This document shows positions 38,413 to 46,177 of a stretch of 64,000 nucleotides of DNA, in pieces. The notes under the pieces were generated by a model, which saw only the letters and a list, made by a program, of their open reading frames with translations, was not told where the DNA came from and made no database searches. The position numbers were made by a program, and so were the translations under genes. Numbering within the stretch: the stretch's first letter is position 1; each line of letters starts with the position of its first letter. Source of the DNA: Edaphobacter sp. (GTDB lineage: Bacteria; Acidobacteriota; Terriglobia; Terriglobales; Acidobacteriaceae); NCBI RefSeq assembly GCF_028283685.1, contig NZ_JAPWKF010000006.1, forward strand, positions 295,729 to 359,728, given 5' to 3'.

Positions 38413-38931
38413 ATGATCAGGAGTTACCAGGGAAAGACGCCGGTCGTTCCGGCGAGCTGTTATGTGGATGTCTCGGCGCAGCTGATCGGCGACGTCGAAC
38501 TGGGCGAGCATGCCAGTGTGTGGATGAATGCGGTGGTGCGCGGCGACGTCAACTCCATCCGCATCGGCGCGCGCTCCAATGTGCAGGACTGCGCCGTGCT
38601 GCACGGTATGCGCCACCTCTACCCGGTCATCGTTGGCGAGATGGTCACGATCGGCCACAATGCGACGGTGCATGGCTGCGTACTCGAAGATGAGGTGCTG
38701 GTGGGTATCGGCGCGACGATTCTGAACAATGCGCGCATTGGTGAAGGATCGATCATCGCCGCAGGAGCGGTGGTGCCGGAGCAGATGGTGATTCCGCCGA
38801 ACTCGCTCGTGGTGGGGGTGCCGGCAAAGGTGAAGAAGACGCTGGGCGAAGAGGACAGAAAACTGATCCGCATGTACGCGAATAACTACCTCGACTACAC
38901 GAAGATTTATCTGGAGGAGATGGCGAGGTAA
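38413..38931 (+). CDS. Gamma-type carbonic anhydrase family protein
   Basis: A 172-residue left-handed beta-helix protein built on hexapeptide repeats (IGDVELGEHASVWMNAVVRGDVNSIRIGARSN in outline). The three zinc-type His residues are visible in MRHLYP, TIGHNATVHGC. Bacterial members interconvert CO2 and bicarbonate or act as related acyltransferase-like proteins; activity cannot be assumed for every member. ATG 38413 is chosen because IRSYQGKTPVVP matches the family start. Confidence 0.88.
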   Translation: MIRSYQGKTPVVPASCYVDVSAQLIGDVELGEHASVWMNAVVRGDVNSIRIGARSNVQDCAVLHGMRHLYPVIVGEMVTIGHNATVHGCVLEDEVLVGIGATILNNARIGEGSIIAAGAVVPEQMVIPPNSLVVGVPAKVKKTLGEEDRKLIRMYANNYLDYTKIYLEEMAR

Positions 38932-39000
38932 CGGTTCGGGCTTCGCTCGAATGGGGCACGCGGTATCTTTGCGTGGCTTAATTTCTCGACATGAGGAAGC

Positions 39001-39054
39001 ATCCTGCGAACCCACCTTAGGCCGCTTTGCGGTCGAAGATGGGGCACCCGATTT
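39001..39054. repeat. Dispersed palindromic repeat, copy 2 (half element)
   Basis: From ATCCTGCGAACCCACCTTAG to GATGGGGCACCCGATTTT this matches the right half of the repeat at 21425-21474 with a few substitutions and one extra base. Only one inverted arm is present. It again lies between two convergent genes. Confidence 0.7.
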
Positions 39055-39062
39055 TGGGCGGG

Positions 39063-40184
39063 TTATTGTTTGAGTGCTTCGGGGCGGAGTCTTCCGATAC
39101 GACCTTTCGGGCCGACGACGAAGGGAAGTGAGAGGGCGTTCCAGTTCTTGTCGGCGTCGGGGGCATCGCTCGCCGCGGGTTTGAGTGCGCTCCAGTTGCG
39201 TCCGTCGTCGCGGGAGATGTCGGTGCCGTTGGGGCCTGTGGTGATCCAGGTTTTGGTGGTGGCGTCGTAGGCTACGGAGCTGCGGTAGCCACCAGGCAGG
39301 ATGTGTGAGAGGCGAAATGCAGTTTTTTCATCGGTCTTCTCGTAGTCGGCGGCCGCGGTCGTCCACGCAGAATAATTCCAGTCGTTAGGTCTTGAGTAGT
39401 CGCCTCCGACGGCGACCGTGGTTCCTTTTTGATCTTCCGCAATGGAAAAACAGCCGCTTGAAGGGCTGTGTTTGAGGCTTCTTAGCCGATCAGTAAAAAG
39501 ACCTGCATTCCATTTGAGCTTCTTTGGGGTGTGTTCACCCGTGTTCTGCGGCCCAGCTCCGAGGCTAATCACTCGGGGACCACCAAAGCCTCCCGTACAA
39601 AATTTTCGATATCCCGGATGAGAGACGAGAAGCGAAGAGTTGCTGGCCGCAAAGACGCTTTCACCACTACTGTCCACCGTTGCGTTGAGCGACTGTCTCT
39701 CCCATTTCTCACCCCCATCGAACGTGAGCATCACGACGAAGACGTTTTTGACGGGATCGCCGAGAAGGGTACCAAAGCTGCGGTCTTTGAATTGGAGGGC
39801 GTCCCAAAATCCTTCTGTATCGGCATTGATCAAGACAAGCTTCCAACTCTTGCATCCATCCGTGGTTTTGTAGAGGCGTGAGAGGTCGCCTTTGCCGGAG
39901 GACATGACGATGGCGGTGTTCTGGTCGAAGGCCTGGATGCCGCGGAAGTCGAGTTTGTCGGCATCGGGTGGTGTGGTGCAGCGCTGCCAGTCTTTGCCGT
40001 CGTCGGTGGCGCGCAGGACGGTGCCTTCGGTGCCGCTGGCCCATGCGACTCCGTTGCCGATGGAGTGGATGCCACGGAAACTTGCGGTGGTATGGGAGTC
40101 CTGAATCTCGAACTGCGCATGGGCGGTGGTGGTGAGAGCGAAGGATGCAAGAGCGAGGGCTGCGGCTGGGAGTGCTCGGCGCAT
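39063..40184 (-). CDS. Secreted YCF48/BNR-like beta-propeller protein
   Basis: A 373-residue exported protein. A signal peptide to AHAQ is followed by repeated blades of the photosystem-stability-factor (YCF48/HCF136) and BNR type: SFRGIHSIGNGVAWASGTEGTVLRATDDGKDWQ, RLYKTTDGCKSWK, VVMLTFDGGEKWER and GTDISRDDGRNWS. The S/T-x-D-x-G-x-x-W boxes are clear, and six or seven blades fit the length. These proteins are often called oxidoreductases or glycosyl hydrolases in error; here only the fold is claimed. Confidence 0.8.
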   Translation of the reverse strand: MRRALPAAALALASFALTTTAHAQFEIQDSHTTASFRGIHSIGNGVAWASGTEGTVLRATDDGKDWQRCTTPPDADKLDFRGIQAFDQNTAIVMSSGKGDLSRLYKTTDGCKSWKLVLINADTEGFWDALQFKDRSFGTLLGDPVKNVFVVMLTFDGGEKWERQSLNATVDSSGESVFAASNSSLLVSHPGYRKFCTGGFGGPRVISLGAGPQNTGEHTPKKLKWNAGLFTDRLRSLKHSPSSGCFSIAEDQKGTTVAVGGDYSRPNDWNYSAWTTAAADYEKTDEKTAFRLSHILPGGYRSSVAYDATTKTWITTGPNGTDISRDDGRNWSALKPAASDAPDADKNWNALSLPFVVGPKGRIGRLRPEALKQ

Positions 40185-40406
40185 GTGTGGTGTGAGGATA
40201 GCAGGCGCATTCTGCGCGTCCGCTGCCCGGTATCTCCCTCAGGGCTGACCCCCCGTCCTCGCGTGGTGATAAGGGCTGAAGCCGTGCCTTTAGCAAGGCA
40301 AAGTCCCGATTCCGATCAACAAGCCGGGACGCAAAGGAGTGACCTCAATACACCACGGACGTAAGATGGAGGCACGCATTTTTGGTGAATGGTACGGAGG
40401 CAGGCG

Positions 40407-41606
40407 ATGGTTGAATCTGAGGTGACGTCGAAGCGCGGTCTGGGGCTGAGCGCGCTGGCTCCGCGCGTGGTGCAGTCGGAGATTCGCGCCATGACGATGG
40501 AGAGCGACCTGATCGGCGGCGTCAATCTTGCTCAGGGCGTCTGCGATACCGAGGTGCCCGCCGTTGTTGCCGAGGCCGCGAAGACGGCTATCGACGAAGG
40601 CCACAATATCTACACGCGCATGGACGGCATCACGCGCCTGCGCCGCGCCATTGCGGAGAAGACCGAGCGCATGCAGTCGATCGTCGTCGACCCGGAGCGC
40701 GAGGTCGTGGTCACCAGTGGCGCTACCGGAGCGTTTCATGCGGTCGCGCTGGCGTTGTTCGATCCCGGCGACGAGGTGCTGCTCTTCGAGCCGTTCTACG
40801 GCTATCACGTGGGCACGCTGCGGACGCTGCATGTGGTTCCTGTCGCGGTGGAGCTGGACGCGACGGCGAACTGGGCGCTCGATCTGGAGCGCGTGCGTGC
40901 GGCGATTACGCCGAAGACCCGCGCCATCGTGGTGAACACGCCATCGAACCCGGCAGGCAAGGTCTTTACGCGCGCTGAGCTGGAGGGGCTGGCCGAGATC
41001 GCGAAGGAGCACGACCTCTTCATCCTGACCGATGAGATCTACGAGCACTTCATCTATGGCGAGATGAAGCACATCTCTCCGGCCGCGATCGACGGCATGC
41101 GCGAGCGCACCATCATCATGTCGGGCTACTCGAAGACCTTCTCGGTCACGGGCTGGCGTATCGGGTATGTGATCGCCGATGCGAAGTGGATTCCGGCGAT
41201 CGCGTACTTCAGCGACCTGCTGTATGTCTGCGCGCCTTCGCCGTTTCAGCATGGCGTCGCAGCAGGTATCGAGAAGCTGGGCAAGACCTTCTACGCCGGG
41301 CTTGCGATGGAGCACGAGGTGAAGCGCGAGATGCTGGTCGGAGCGCTGCGCGATGCGGGCTTCGATCCTTATGTGCCGGATGGCGCGTACTACATTCTTG
41401 CTTCGATGAAGCATCTTGGCGATGTGCTGGAAGGCAAGGGCGCGGCCGAGCGTGCGCGTTCGCTGCTGCGTAAGACGGGCGTCGCTGCGGTGGCGGGTTC
41501 GGCGTTCTTTCGTGCGGGCAAGGGCGAAGATCTGCTGCGTTTCTGCTTCGCGAAGAAGGACGAGGATCTCGAAGAGGCATGCCGCAGACTGCGCGGCCTC
41601 AAGTAG
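40407..41606 (+). CDS. PLP-dependent aminotransferase, class I/II
   Basis: A 399-residue fold-type I aminotransferase. The PLP-binding Lys is Lys243 in SGYSKTFSVTGWRIGY; supporting features are TSGATGAFHAVALALFDPGDEVLL, VNTPSNPAGKVF and the C-terminal Arg in LLRFCFAKKDEDLEEA. It moves an amino group between an amino acid and a 2-oxo acid; the substrate cannot be named. ATG 40407 is preferred over 40389 because GGAGG lies six bases before it. A secreted beta-helix protein gene begins 29 bases after its stop, so the two may form an operon. Confidence 0.9.
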   Translation: MVESEVTSKRGLGLSALAPRVVQSEIRAMTMESDLIGGVNLAQGVCDTEVPAVVAEAAKTAIDEGHNIYTRMDGITRLRRAIAEKTERMQSIVVDPEREVVVTSGATGAFHAVALALFDPGDEVLLFEPFYGYHVGTLRTLHVVPVAVELDATANWALDLERVRAAITPKTRAIVVNTPSNPAGKVFTRAELEGLAEIAKEHDLFILTDEIYEHFIYGEMKHISPAAIDGMRERTIIMSGYSKTFSVTGWRIGYVIADAKWIPAIAYFSDLLYVCAPSPFQHGVAAGIEKLGKTFYAGLAMEHEVKREMLVGALRDAGFDPYVPDGAYYILASMKHLGDVLEGKGAAERARSLLRKTGVAAVAGSAFFRAGKGEDLLRFCFAKKDEDLEEACRRLRGLK

Positions 41607-41621
41607 TCATCCCTCCCAAAC

Positions 41622-41638
41622 AAGGAGAGTCGATCTTG
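41622..41638 (+). promoter_or_regulatory. Ribosome binding site fixing a TTG start
   Basis: AAGGAG (41622-41627) precedes TTG (41636-41638) by eight bases. The nearby in-frame ATG at 41657 lacks such a site. Confidence 0.55.
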
Positions 41639-43369
41639 TATGTAGAGTTAGCTTCCATGCGGCGTCTTGCGGCCGCGGTGATGATGTGCACTGGCGTCGC
41701 GATGGCGCAGGGCAGGCCGGACTTCGGTCCCAACGTGATGGTCTTCACGCCGCAGACACCGGCGGCAGAGGTGCAGGCCGCGGTCGATAAGGTCTATGCG
41801 GTGGAGCATCACAATGAGTTCGGGCCGGAGCGCTACGCGCTGTTGTTTGCGCCGGGCGAGTACAAGGCCGATGTGCCGGTGGGCTTCTACACCGAGGTGC
41901 TTGGGCTGGGAGCGACGCCCGATGCCGTGCACATTACCGGCAACGTGCGCAGCGACGCCGCGGGCGGCAACGATAACGCGACGACGACCTTCTGGCGCGC
42001 GATGCAGGGCTTCTCCGTCACACCGGTCGGCGGGCCGGCGGAGAACACGATGCAGTGGGCCGTCTCGCAGGCTGCGCCGTTTCGCCGCATGCATGTAAAG
42101 GGCAACCTGGTGCTGAACCAGAAGCATGGCTGGTCGAGCGGCGGGTGGATGGCGGACACCATGGTCGATGGCGAGGTGAACTCGGGCACGCAGCAGCAGT
42201 GGATCTCGCGCAACGTGGAGTGGGGAGGCTGGAAGGGCTCGAACTGGAACATGGTCTTCGTCGGCGCGAATAAGCTGCCCGAGGGCGACTGGCCGCAGCC
42301 GCCGTATACGAAGATCGACCGCACGCCAGTGGTGCGCGAACGCCCGTTCCTGTTCCTCAACAAGAAGGGCAATTATGCCGTGCGTGTGCCTGCGCTGGAG
42401 AAGAACAGTGTCGGCGTGACGTGGCATGGCGGTGAGACGCCGGGGCGGACGATTTCGCTGAAGAAGTTCTTCCTCGCGAAGCCGAGCGATACCGTGGAGG
42501 CGATCAACACGGCGCTGGCGCAGGGGATGAACCTGCTGTTCACGCCCGGCGTCTACGAGCTGACGGACACCATTCGCGTCAACCACCCCGGCACCGTGGT
42601 GATGGGGCTGGGTTTTGCGACGCTGAAGCCCATGCGCGGCAACGCTGCAATGACGGTCGCCGATGTGAACGATGTCACGGTCGCCGGGCTGCTCTTCGAT
42701 GCAGGGGAGCAGGAGTCGCCCGTGCTGCTTGAGGTCGGTCACCAGGGCTCGCGTCTGCGTCACATCAAACGACCGGCGCTGGTGGCGGATGTCTTCTTCC
42801 GTGTGGGTGGAGCAGGCGTGGGCAGGGCGAAGACATCGCTCGCCATTCACTCCAACGACGTCATCGTCGACCACACCTGGGTGTGGCGCGCTGATCACGG
42901 TAAGGGCGTCGGCTGGACGAGCAACACGGCGGCTAACGGCGTCGTGGTCAACGGCAACGATGTGACGGCCTATGGTCTCTTCGTCGAGCATTATCAGCAG
43001 TACCAGGTGCTGTGGACGGGCAACGGCGGCAGGACGTTCTTCTACCAGTCGGAGATTCCCTACGATCCGCCGACGCAGCCGGAGTGGACGAGCGCGCCGA
43101 ACGTCAACGGCTGGGCCTCGTACAAGGTGGCGGACAACGTCACCAGCCACGAGGCGCATGGCATGGGCATCTACAGCGTCTTCCGACATCCGGATGTGCG
43201 GCTCACCCGTGCCATCGAGGTGCCGCAGACGCCGGGCGTGCGCTTCGAGCACATGATCACGGTCTCGCTGGATAATCTCGGCTCTATCGACAATGTCATC
43301 AACAACAAGGGCGGCCCAACGCACGTGGCTCCCGGGCGCGTGACGCCGAAGGTGACGAGCTATCCATAG
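41636..43369 (+). CDS. Secreted right-handed beta-helix protein
   Basis: A 577-residue exported protein. A signal peptide ends near VAMAQ. The body has the repeating short turns of a parallel beta-helix (VNHPGTVVMGLGFATLKP, VADVNDVTVAGLLFDAG, LAIHSNDVIVDHTWVWRADHGKGVGW) and a characteristic WSSGGWMADTMVDGEVNSG segment. Similar proteins are often annotated as adenylyl-cyclase-like or coagulation factor 5/8-type proteins, but those names have no functional support. A role in binding or cleaving polysaccharide is plausible for the fold. The TTG start is supported by AAGGAG; ATG 41657 is the alternative. Confidence 0.75.
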   Translation: MYVELASMRRLAAAVMMCTGVAMAQGRPDFGPNVMVFTPQTPAAEVQAAVDKVYAVEHHNEFGPERYALLFAPGEYKADVPVGFYTEVLGLGATPDAVHITGNVRSDAAGGNDNATTTFWRAMQGFSVTPVGGPAENTMQWAVSQAAPFRRMHVKGNLVLNQKHGWSSGGWMADTMVDGEVNSGTQQQWISRNVEWGGWKGSNWNMVFVGANKLPEGDWPQPPYTKIDRTPVVRERPFLFLNKKGNYAVRVPALEKNSVGVTWHGGETPGRTISLKKFFLAKPSDTVEAINTALAQGMNLLFTPGVYELTDTIRVNHPGTVVMGLGFATLKPMRGNAAMTVADVNDVTVAGLLFDAGEQESPVLLEVGHQGSRLRHIKRPALVADVFFRVGGAGVGRAKTSLAIHSNDVIVDHTWVWRADHGKGVGWTSNTAANGVVVNGNDVTAYGLFVEHYQQYQVLWTGNGGRTFFYQSEIPYDPPTQPEWTSAPNVNGWASYKVADNVTSHEAHGMGIYSVFRHPDVRLTRAIEVPQTPGVRFEHMITVSLDNLGSIDNVINNKGGPTHVAPGRVTPKVTSYP

Positions 43370-43485
43370 GTTGGCTGCCACTTACGTGCAAACCGATTCA
43401 CAGAGAAATAGCCTCCCCGCAACCCGGCGTTTGCACTAATCATGGTGCAACTGTGCTGGAATCGCCTCAGTATGGAGGGGTTTCC

Positions 43486-44256
43486 ATGCGGCACAGGTTC
43501 AAAGGACTGGTCTGTATCGGGGCGTGTCTGCTGGCCGGGCGCGCTGTGAGGGCGGAGAACGCGCCCGCGGTTGAGACGATCGTCTCGCAGATGCAGCAGA
43601 AAAACAGCGAGCGGCAACGCGAGCTGGAAGGCTACACCGCCGAACGCACCTACCGCGTGGAGTACCACGGCACCGGCGGCGAGCATCGCGGCGAGATCAA
43701 CGTACACATGCAGTATGGCGACCATGGCGAGAAGCACTTCACCGTGGTCTCGGAGTCGGGATCGAAGCTCATCTGCGAGCGTGTCCTGCGCAAGATGATG
43801 GCGACGGAGCAGGAGGCCTCGGAGCGGTCGGAGCGCATGCAGATGATGCTCTCCGAAGAGAACTACAGCTTCGAACTGCAGGGACAGGAGATGGTCGATG
43901 GCGTGGAGGCCTGGGTGCTTCGCGTCGCGCCGAAGGTGGACAACAAGCTGACCTATCGTGGCCGCATCTGGGTGAGCGAAGACGACTTTGCCGTCGTGCG
44001 GGTGCAGGGGGAGCCGGCGAAGAATCCATCCTGGTGGATCAACCGCGCCAGCTTCGACTGGAGATACGGCAGGCACGGCAGGTTCTGGCTTCCCGAACGC
44101 AGCACGGCGATGAGCCACGTGCGCATCGGAGGGGAGGCAACGCTGACCATCGACTACGGAAACTACCGCATCCTCGCCGAGCAGAAGACTACGCCGTCAA
44201 CCGAGAGACCGTCCTCGGTGCCGGTGCAACTGGCGGAGCACATCTCCGCGAAGTAG
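43486..44256 (+). CDS. Exported LolA-fold-like protein
   Basis: A 256-residue exported protein whose signal peptide ends near VRAE. The rest has the alternating strands of an outer-membrane lipoprotein-sorting (LolA/LolB) type half-barrel: GYTAERTYRVEYHG, YSFELQGQEMVDGVEAWVLRVAPK, TYRGRIWVSEDDFAVVRVQGE and ATLTIDYGNYRI. No lipobox is present. ATG 43486 has GGAGGGG five bases upstream. A lipoprotein or lipid-binding role is only suggested by fold similarity. Confidence 0.7.
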   Translation: MRHRFKGLVCIGACLLAGRAVRAENAPAVETIVSQMQQKNSERQRELEGYTAERTYRVEYHGTGGEHRGEINVHMQYGDHGEKHFTVVSESGSKLICERVLRKMMATEQEASERSERMQMMLSEENYSFELQGQEMVDGVEAWVLRVAPKVDNKLTYRGRIWVSEDDFAVVRVQGEPAKNPSWWINRASFDWRYGRHGRFWLPERSTAMSHVRIGGEATLTIDYGNYRILAEQKTTPSTERPSSVPVQLAEHISAK

Positions 44257-44276
44257 GCCGTCTAAGTGCAGCTTCG

Positions 44277-44537
44277 CTAAGGACTACAGCGGGAAAAGCT
44301 GGCTGAAGACAGATCGGTCATCCCTGCGGGAAGCTCCTTCCACTCGCCCAGCGAACGGCTGAGCAGGGCGGCGGCGCAGCCCTCTCCGCAGAGGATAATG
44401 ATGTCGTCACAGAGGGCGAGATTCCAGTCCCAGGGCATGAATTGAATGGAGTTCGAGGTCACCCGGGCCAGAATCCAATGGTTGGTGGCCTTCTTCTGAA
44501 CTCCGCAGACGCAAGTAAACGTTGCTGTGGCTGCCAT
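44277..44537 (-). CDS. Small Cys-rich hypothetical protein
   Basis: An 86-residue protein with CVC (Cys9, Cys11), Cys43, and CGEGC (Cys50, Cys54). The spacing suggests a metal-binding site, probably zinc. The start at 44537 has a good AGGAGG upstream. I do not recognise the family. It is convergent with the LolA-like gene, 20 bases apart. Confidence 0.6.
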   Translation of the reverse strand: MAATATFTCVCGVQKKATNHWILARVTSNSIQFMPWDWNLALCDDIIILCGEGCAAALLSRSLGEWKELPAGMTDLSSASFSRCSP

Positions 44538-44691
44538 AAAGCTGCCTCCTGCCGAGTCGCTCCGGCGGGTAACTCATGCTACACCGAAACACATAGAACC
44601 AGCATGAATCCCTTTGGAAATAGCAGTTTTAGGCAGAAGGCTTCGGGATGAGCAGATATCCCAGGAGTCGCTGAAAAGGGAGCAAAAGAGA

Positions 44692-44716
44692 AAGGGCCGG
44701 ACAGTCGCCGGCCCTT
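44692..44716 (-). terminator. Intrinsic terminator
   Basis: AAGGGCCGG pairs with CCGGCCCTT around a seven-base loop; read on the minus strand it is followed by TTTCTCTTTT. It lies 20 bases past the stop of the Tat aminotransferase gene. Confidence 0.8.
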
Positions 44717-44735
44717 CGCTATCAGAACAGGGATG

Positions 44736-45929
44736 CTAGCAGGTGTGCTCCCCGGCCAGGTGTGGATAGGGATGCGCGAGAGCGTTCATCTTGCCGTCGG
44801 GCATCTTCATCACTTCGAGGAAGGCAGACTGGAAGCTCTGCATCTCGCTGGGGCTGCCCACGGTGACGCGCGGCCAGTTCGGCATTGCGGGCCAGGTGCG
44901 GCCGATCATGACGGAGTGGTGAGCCAGTGCATTGATCACCGGTGCGCCGGGCTTCTTGACGTTCAGCAGGAAGTGATTGGTCTGCGAGGGAGAAAAGTCG
45001 TAGCCCTGCTTCGCCAGCCATTCGAAGGTGCGGTTGCGGGTGTCGGCCATGGCCTGCTTGCGCAGTGGAATCAGCTGTTTGTCGTTCAGCTGCACCCGTG
45101 CGCACTGGATGGCGGTGGTCGAAAGGATGTTGACGCCGTAGTAGTGCAGCTTCTTCATCAGGTCGGGCCGGGCAGCGGCGTAACCGAAGCGCAGGCCGCC
45201 CATGGAATAGATCTTGGAGAAGGTGCGCGAGATGACGAGATCCTTGTCCTTGGCGACGAGGTCCATGACGCTCTCGGCGTCGGAGAAGTGGATGTAGGCT
45301 TCGTCCACCAGAACGACAGAACCAGCGGGCTTGTTGGCGAGCAGCCATTCGATGTCGGACTTCTTCACCGTCGTTCCGGTGGGGTTGTTGGGGTTGCAGA
45401 TGTAGAAGAGTCCGGCGTTAGGATCGGCCGCGACCATCGCCTTCATGTCGTAGCTGTAGTCGGACTTGAGCGGCACCTTGTGCACCTTGGCTCCTACCTG
45501 TTCGGCCACGCGCCAGGGCGACTCGAAGGTGGGGTCGGCGACGACCAGCGACTTGGTCGGCGAGGTGAAGGCCATGGTGGTGAACTGCAGCACCTCGCTG
45601 GAACCGGCGTACATGGTGACGTACTCAGGCTTCAGCTCGTGATACGTCGCCAGCTCCTTGTTGAATTTTGCGACCTCCGCCATGTAGTAGCGGTTTCCAT
45701 TGGTAGCCATCTGGGTCATGATCGCGACCGCCGCTGGTGTGGGGCCGGAGGGATACTCGTTGATGTTCAGCAGCGTGACGTTGGCCGGTGTGTCGATGTA
45801 GCCGATGGCGGGCACGCCGCCGGATGCGGCAGCGGGTGCGGCGGCGAAGGCGGAGCGGGCAGCTGCGGCGGCGAAGGGAAGCGCGGCAGAGGCGCCAAGG
45901 AAGCGGCGGCGATTGAAGGGACGGGTCAT
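44736..45929 (-). CDS. Tat-exported PLP-dependent aminotransferase (histidinol-phosphate aminotransferase-like)
   Basis: A 397-residue fold-type I PLP enzyme resembling HisC: PSGPTPAAVAIM, YAGSSEVLQFTTMAF, CNPNNPTGT, VDEAYIHF and the PLP Lys239 in SRTFSKIYSMGGLRFGY. All usual cofactor residues are present. The N-terminus TRPFNRRRFLGASAALPFAAAAARSAFA is a twin-arginine signal, so the protein should be exported already folded with its cofactor, which is unusual for an aminotransferase. Start is ATG 45929 with AGGAG six bases upstream. No other his gene is near, so histidine biosynthesis is unlikely. Confidence 0.88.
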   Translation of the reverse strand: MTRPFNRRRFLGASAALPFAAAAARSAFAAAPAAASGGVPAIGYIDTPANVTLLNINEYPSGPTPAAVAIMTQMATNGNRYYMAEVAKFNKELATYHELKPEYVTMYAGSSEVLQFTTMAFTSPTKSLVVADPTFESPWRVAEQVGAKVHKVPLKSDYSYDMKAMVAADPNAGLFYICNPNNPTGTTVKKSDIEWLLANKPAGSVVLVDEAYIHFSDAESVMDLVAKDKDLVISRTFSKIYSMGGLRFGYAAARPDLMKKLHYYGVNILSTTAIQCARVQLNDKQLIPLRKQAMADTRNRTFEWLAKQGYDFSPSQTNHFLLNVKKPGAPVINALAHHSVMIGRTWPAMPNWPRVTVGSPSEMQSFQSAFLEVMKMPDGKMNALAHPYPHLAGEHTC

Positions 45930-46177
45930 CAAAGGCTCCTTTTTGGGTCGAAGGGCTGCAGCTGGCTATAGCGCGTGTCGCAGACGTGGGACACGCAGCA
46001 TGTACGGATGAAGCGAAGAATCGCCGTCAGGGCTTACAGAAGATTTCGGAGGAAGCGGAGCGGATCGTCGCGGACCCATGCCCTGAGCTGGAGATGAACT
46101 CGATGTGAGTATTGTGCGTCGGGTGGCGCGGTTTGTCCAGAGATTGGGCATGGCGCAGGCGAGGCTTTTATAGTGTT

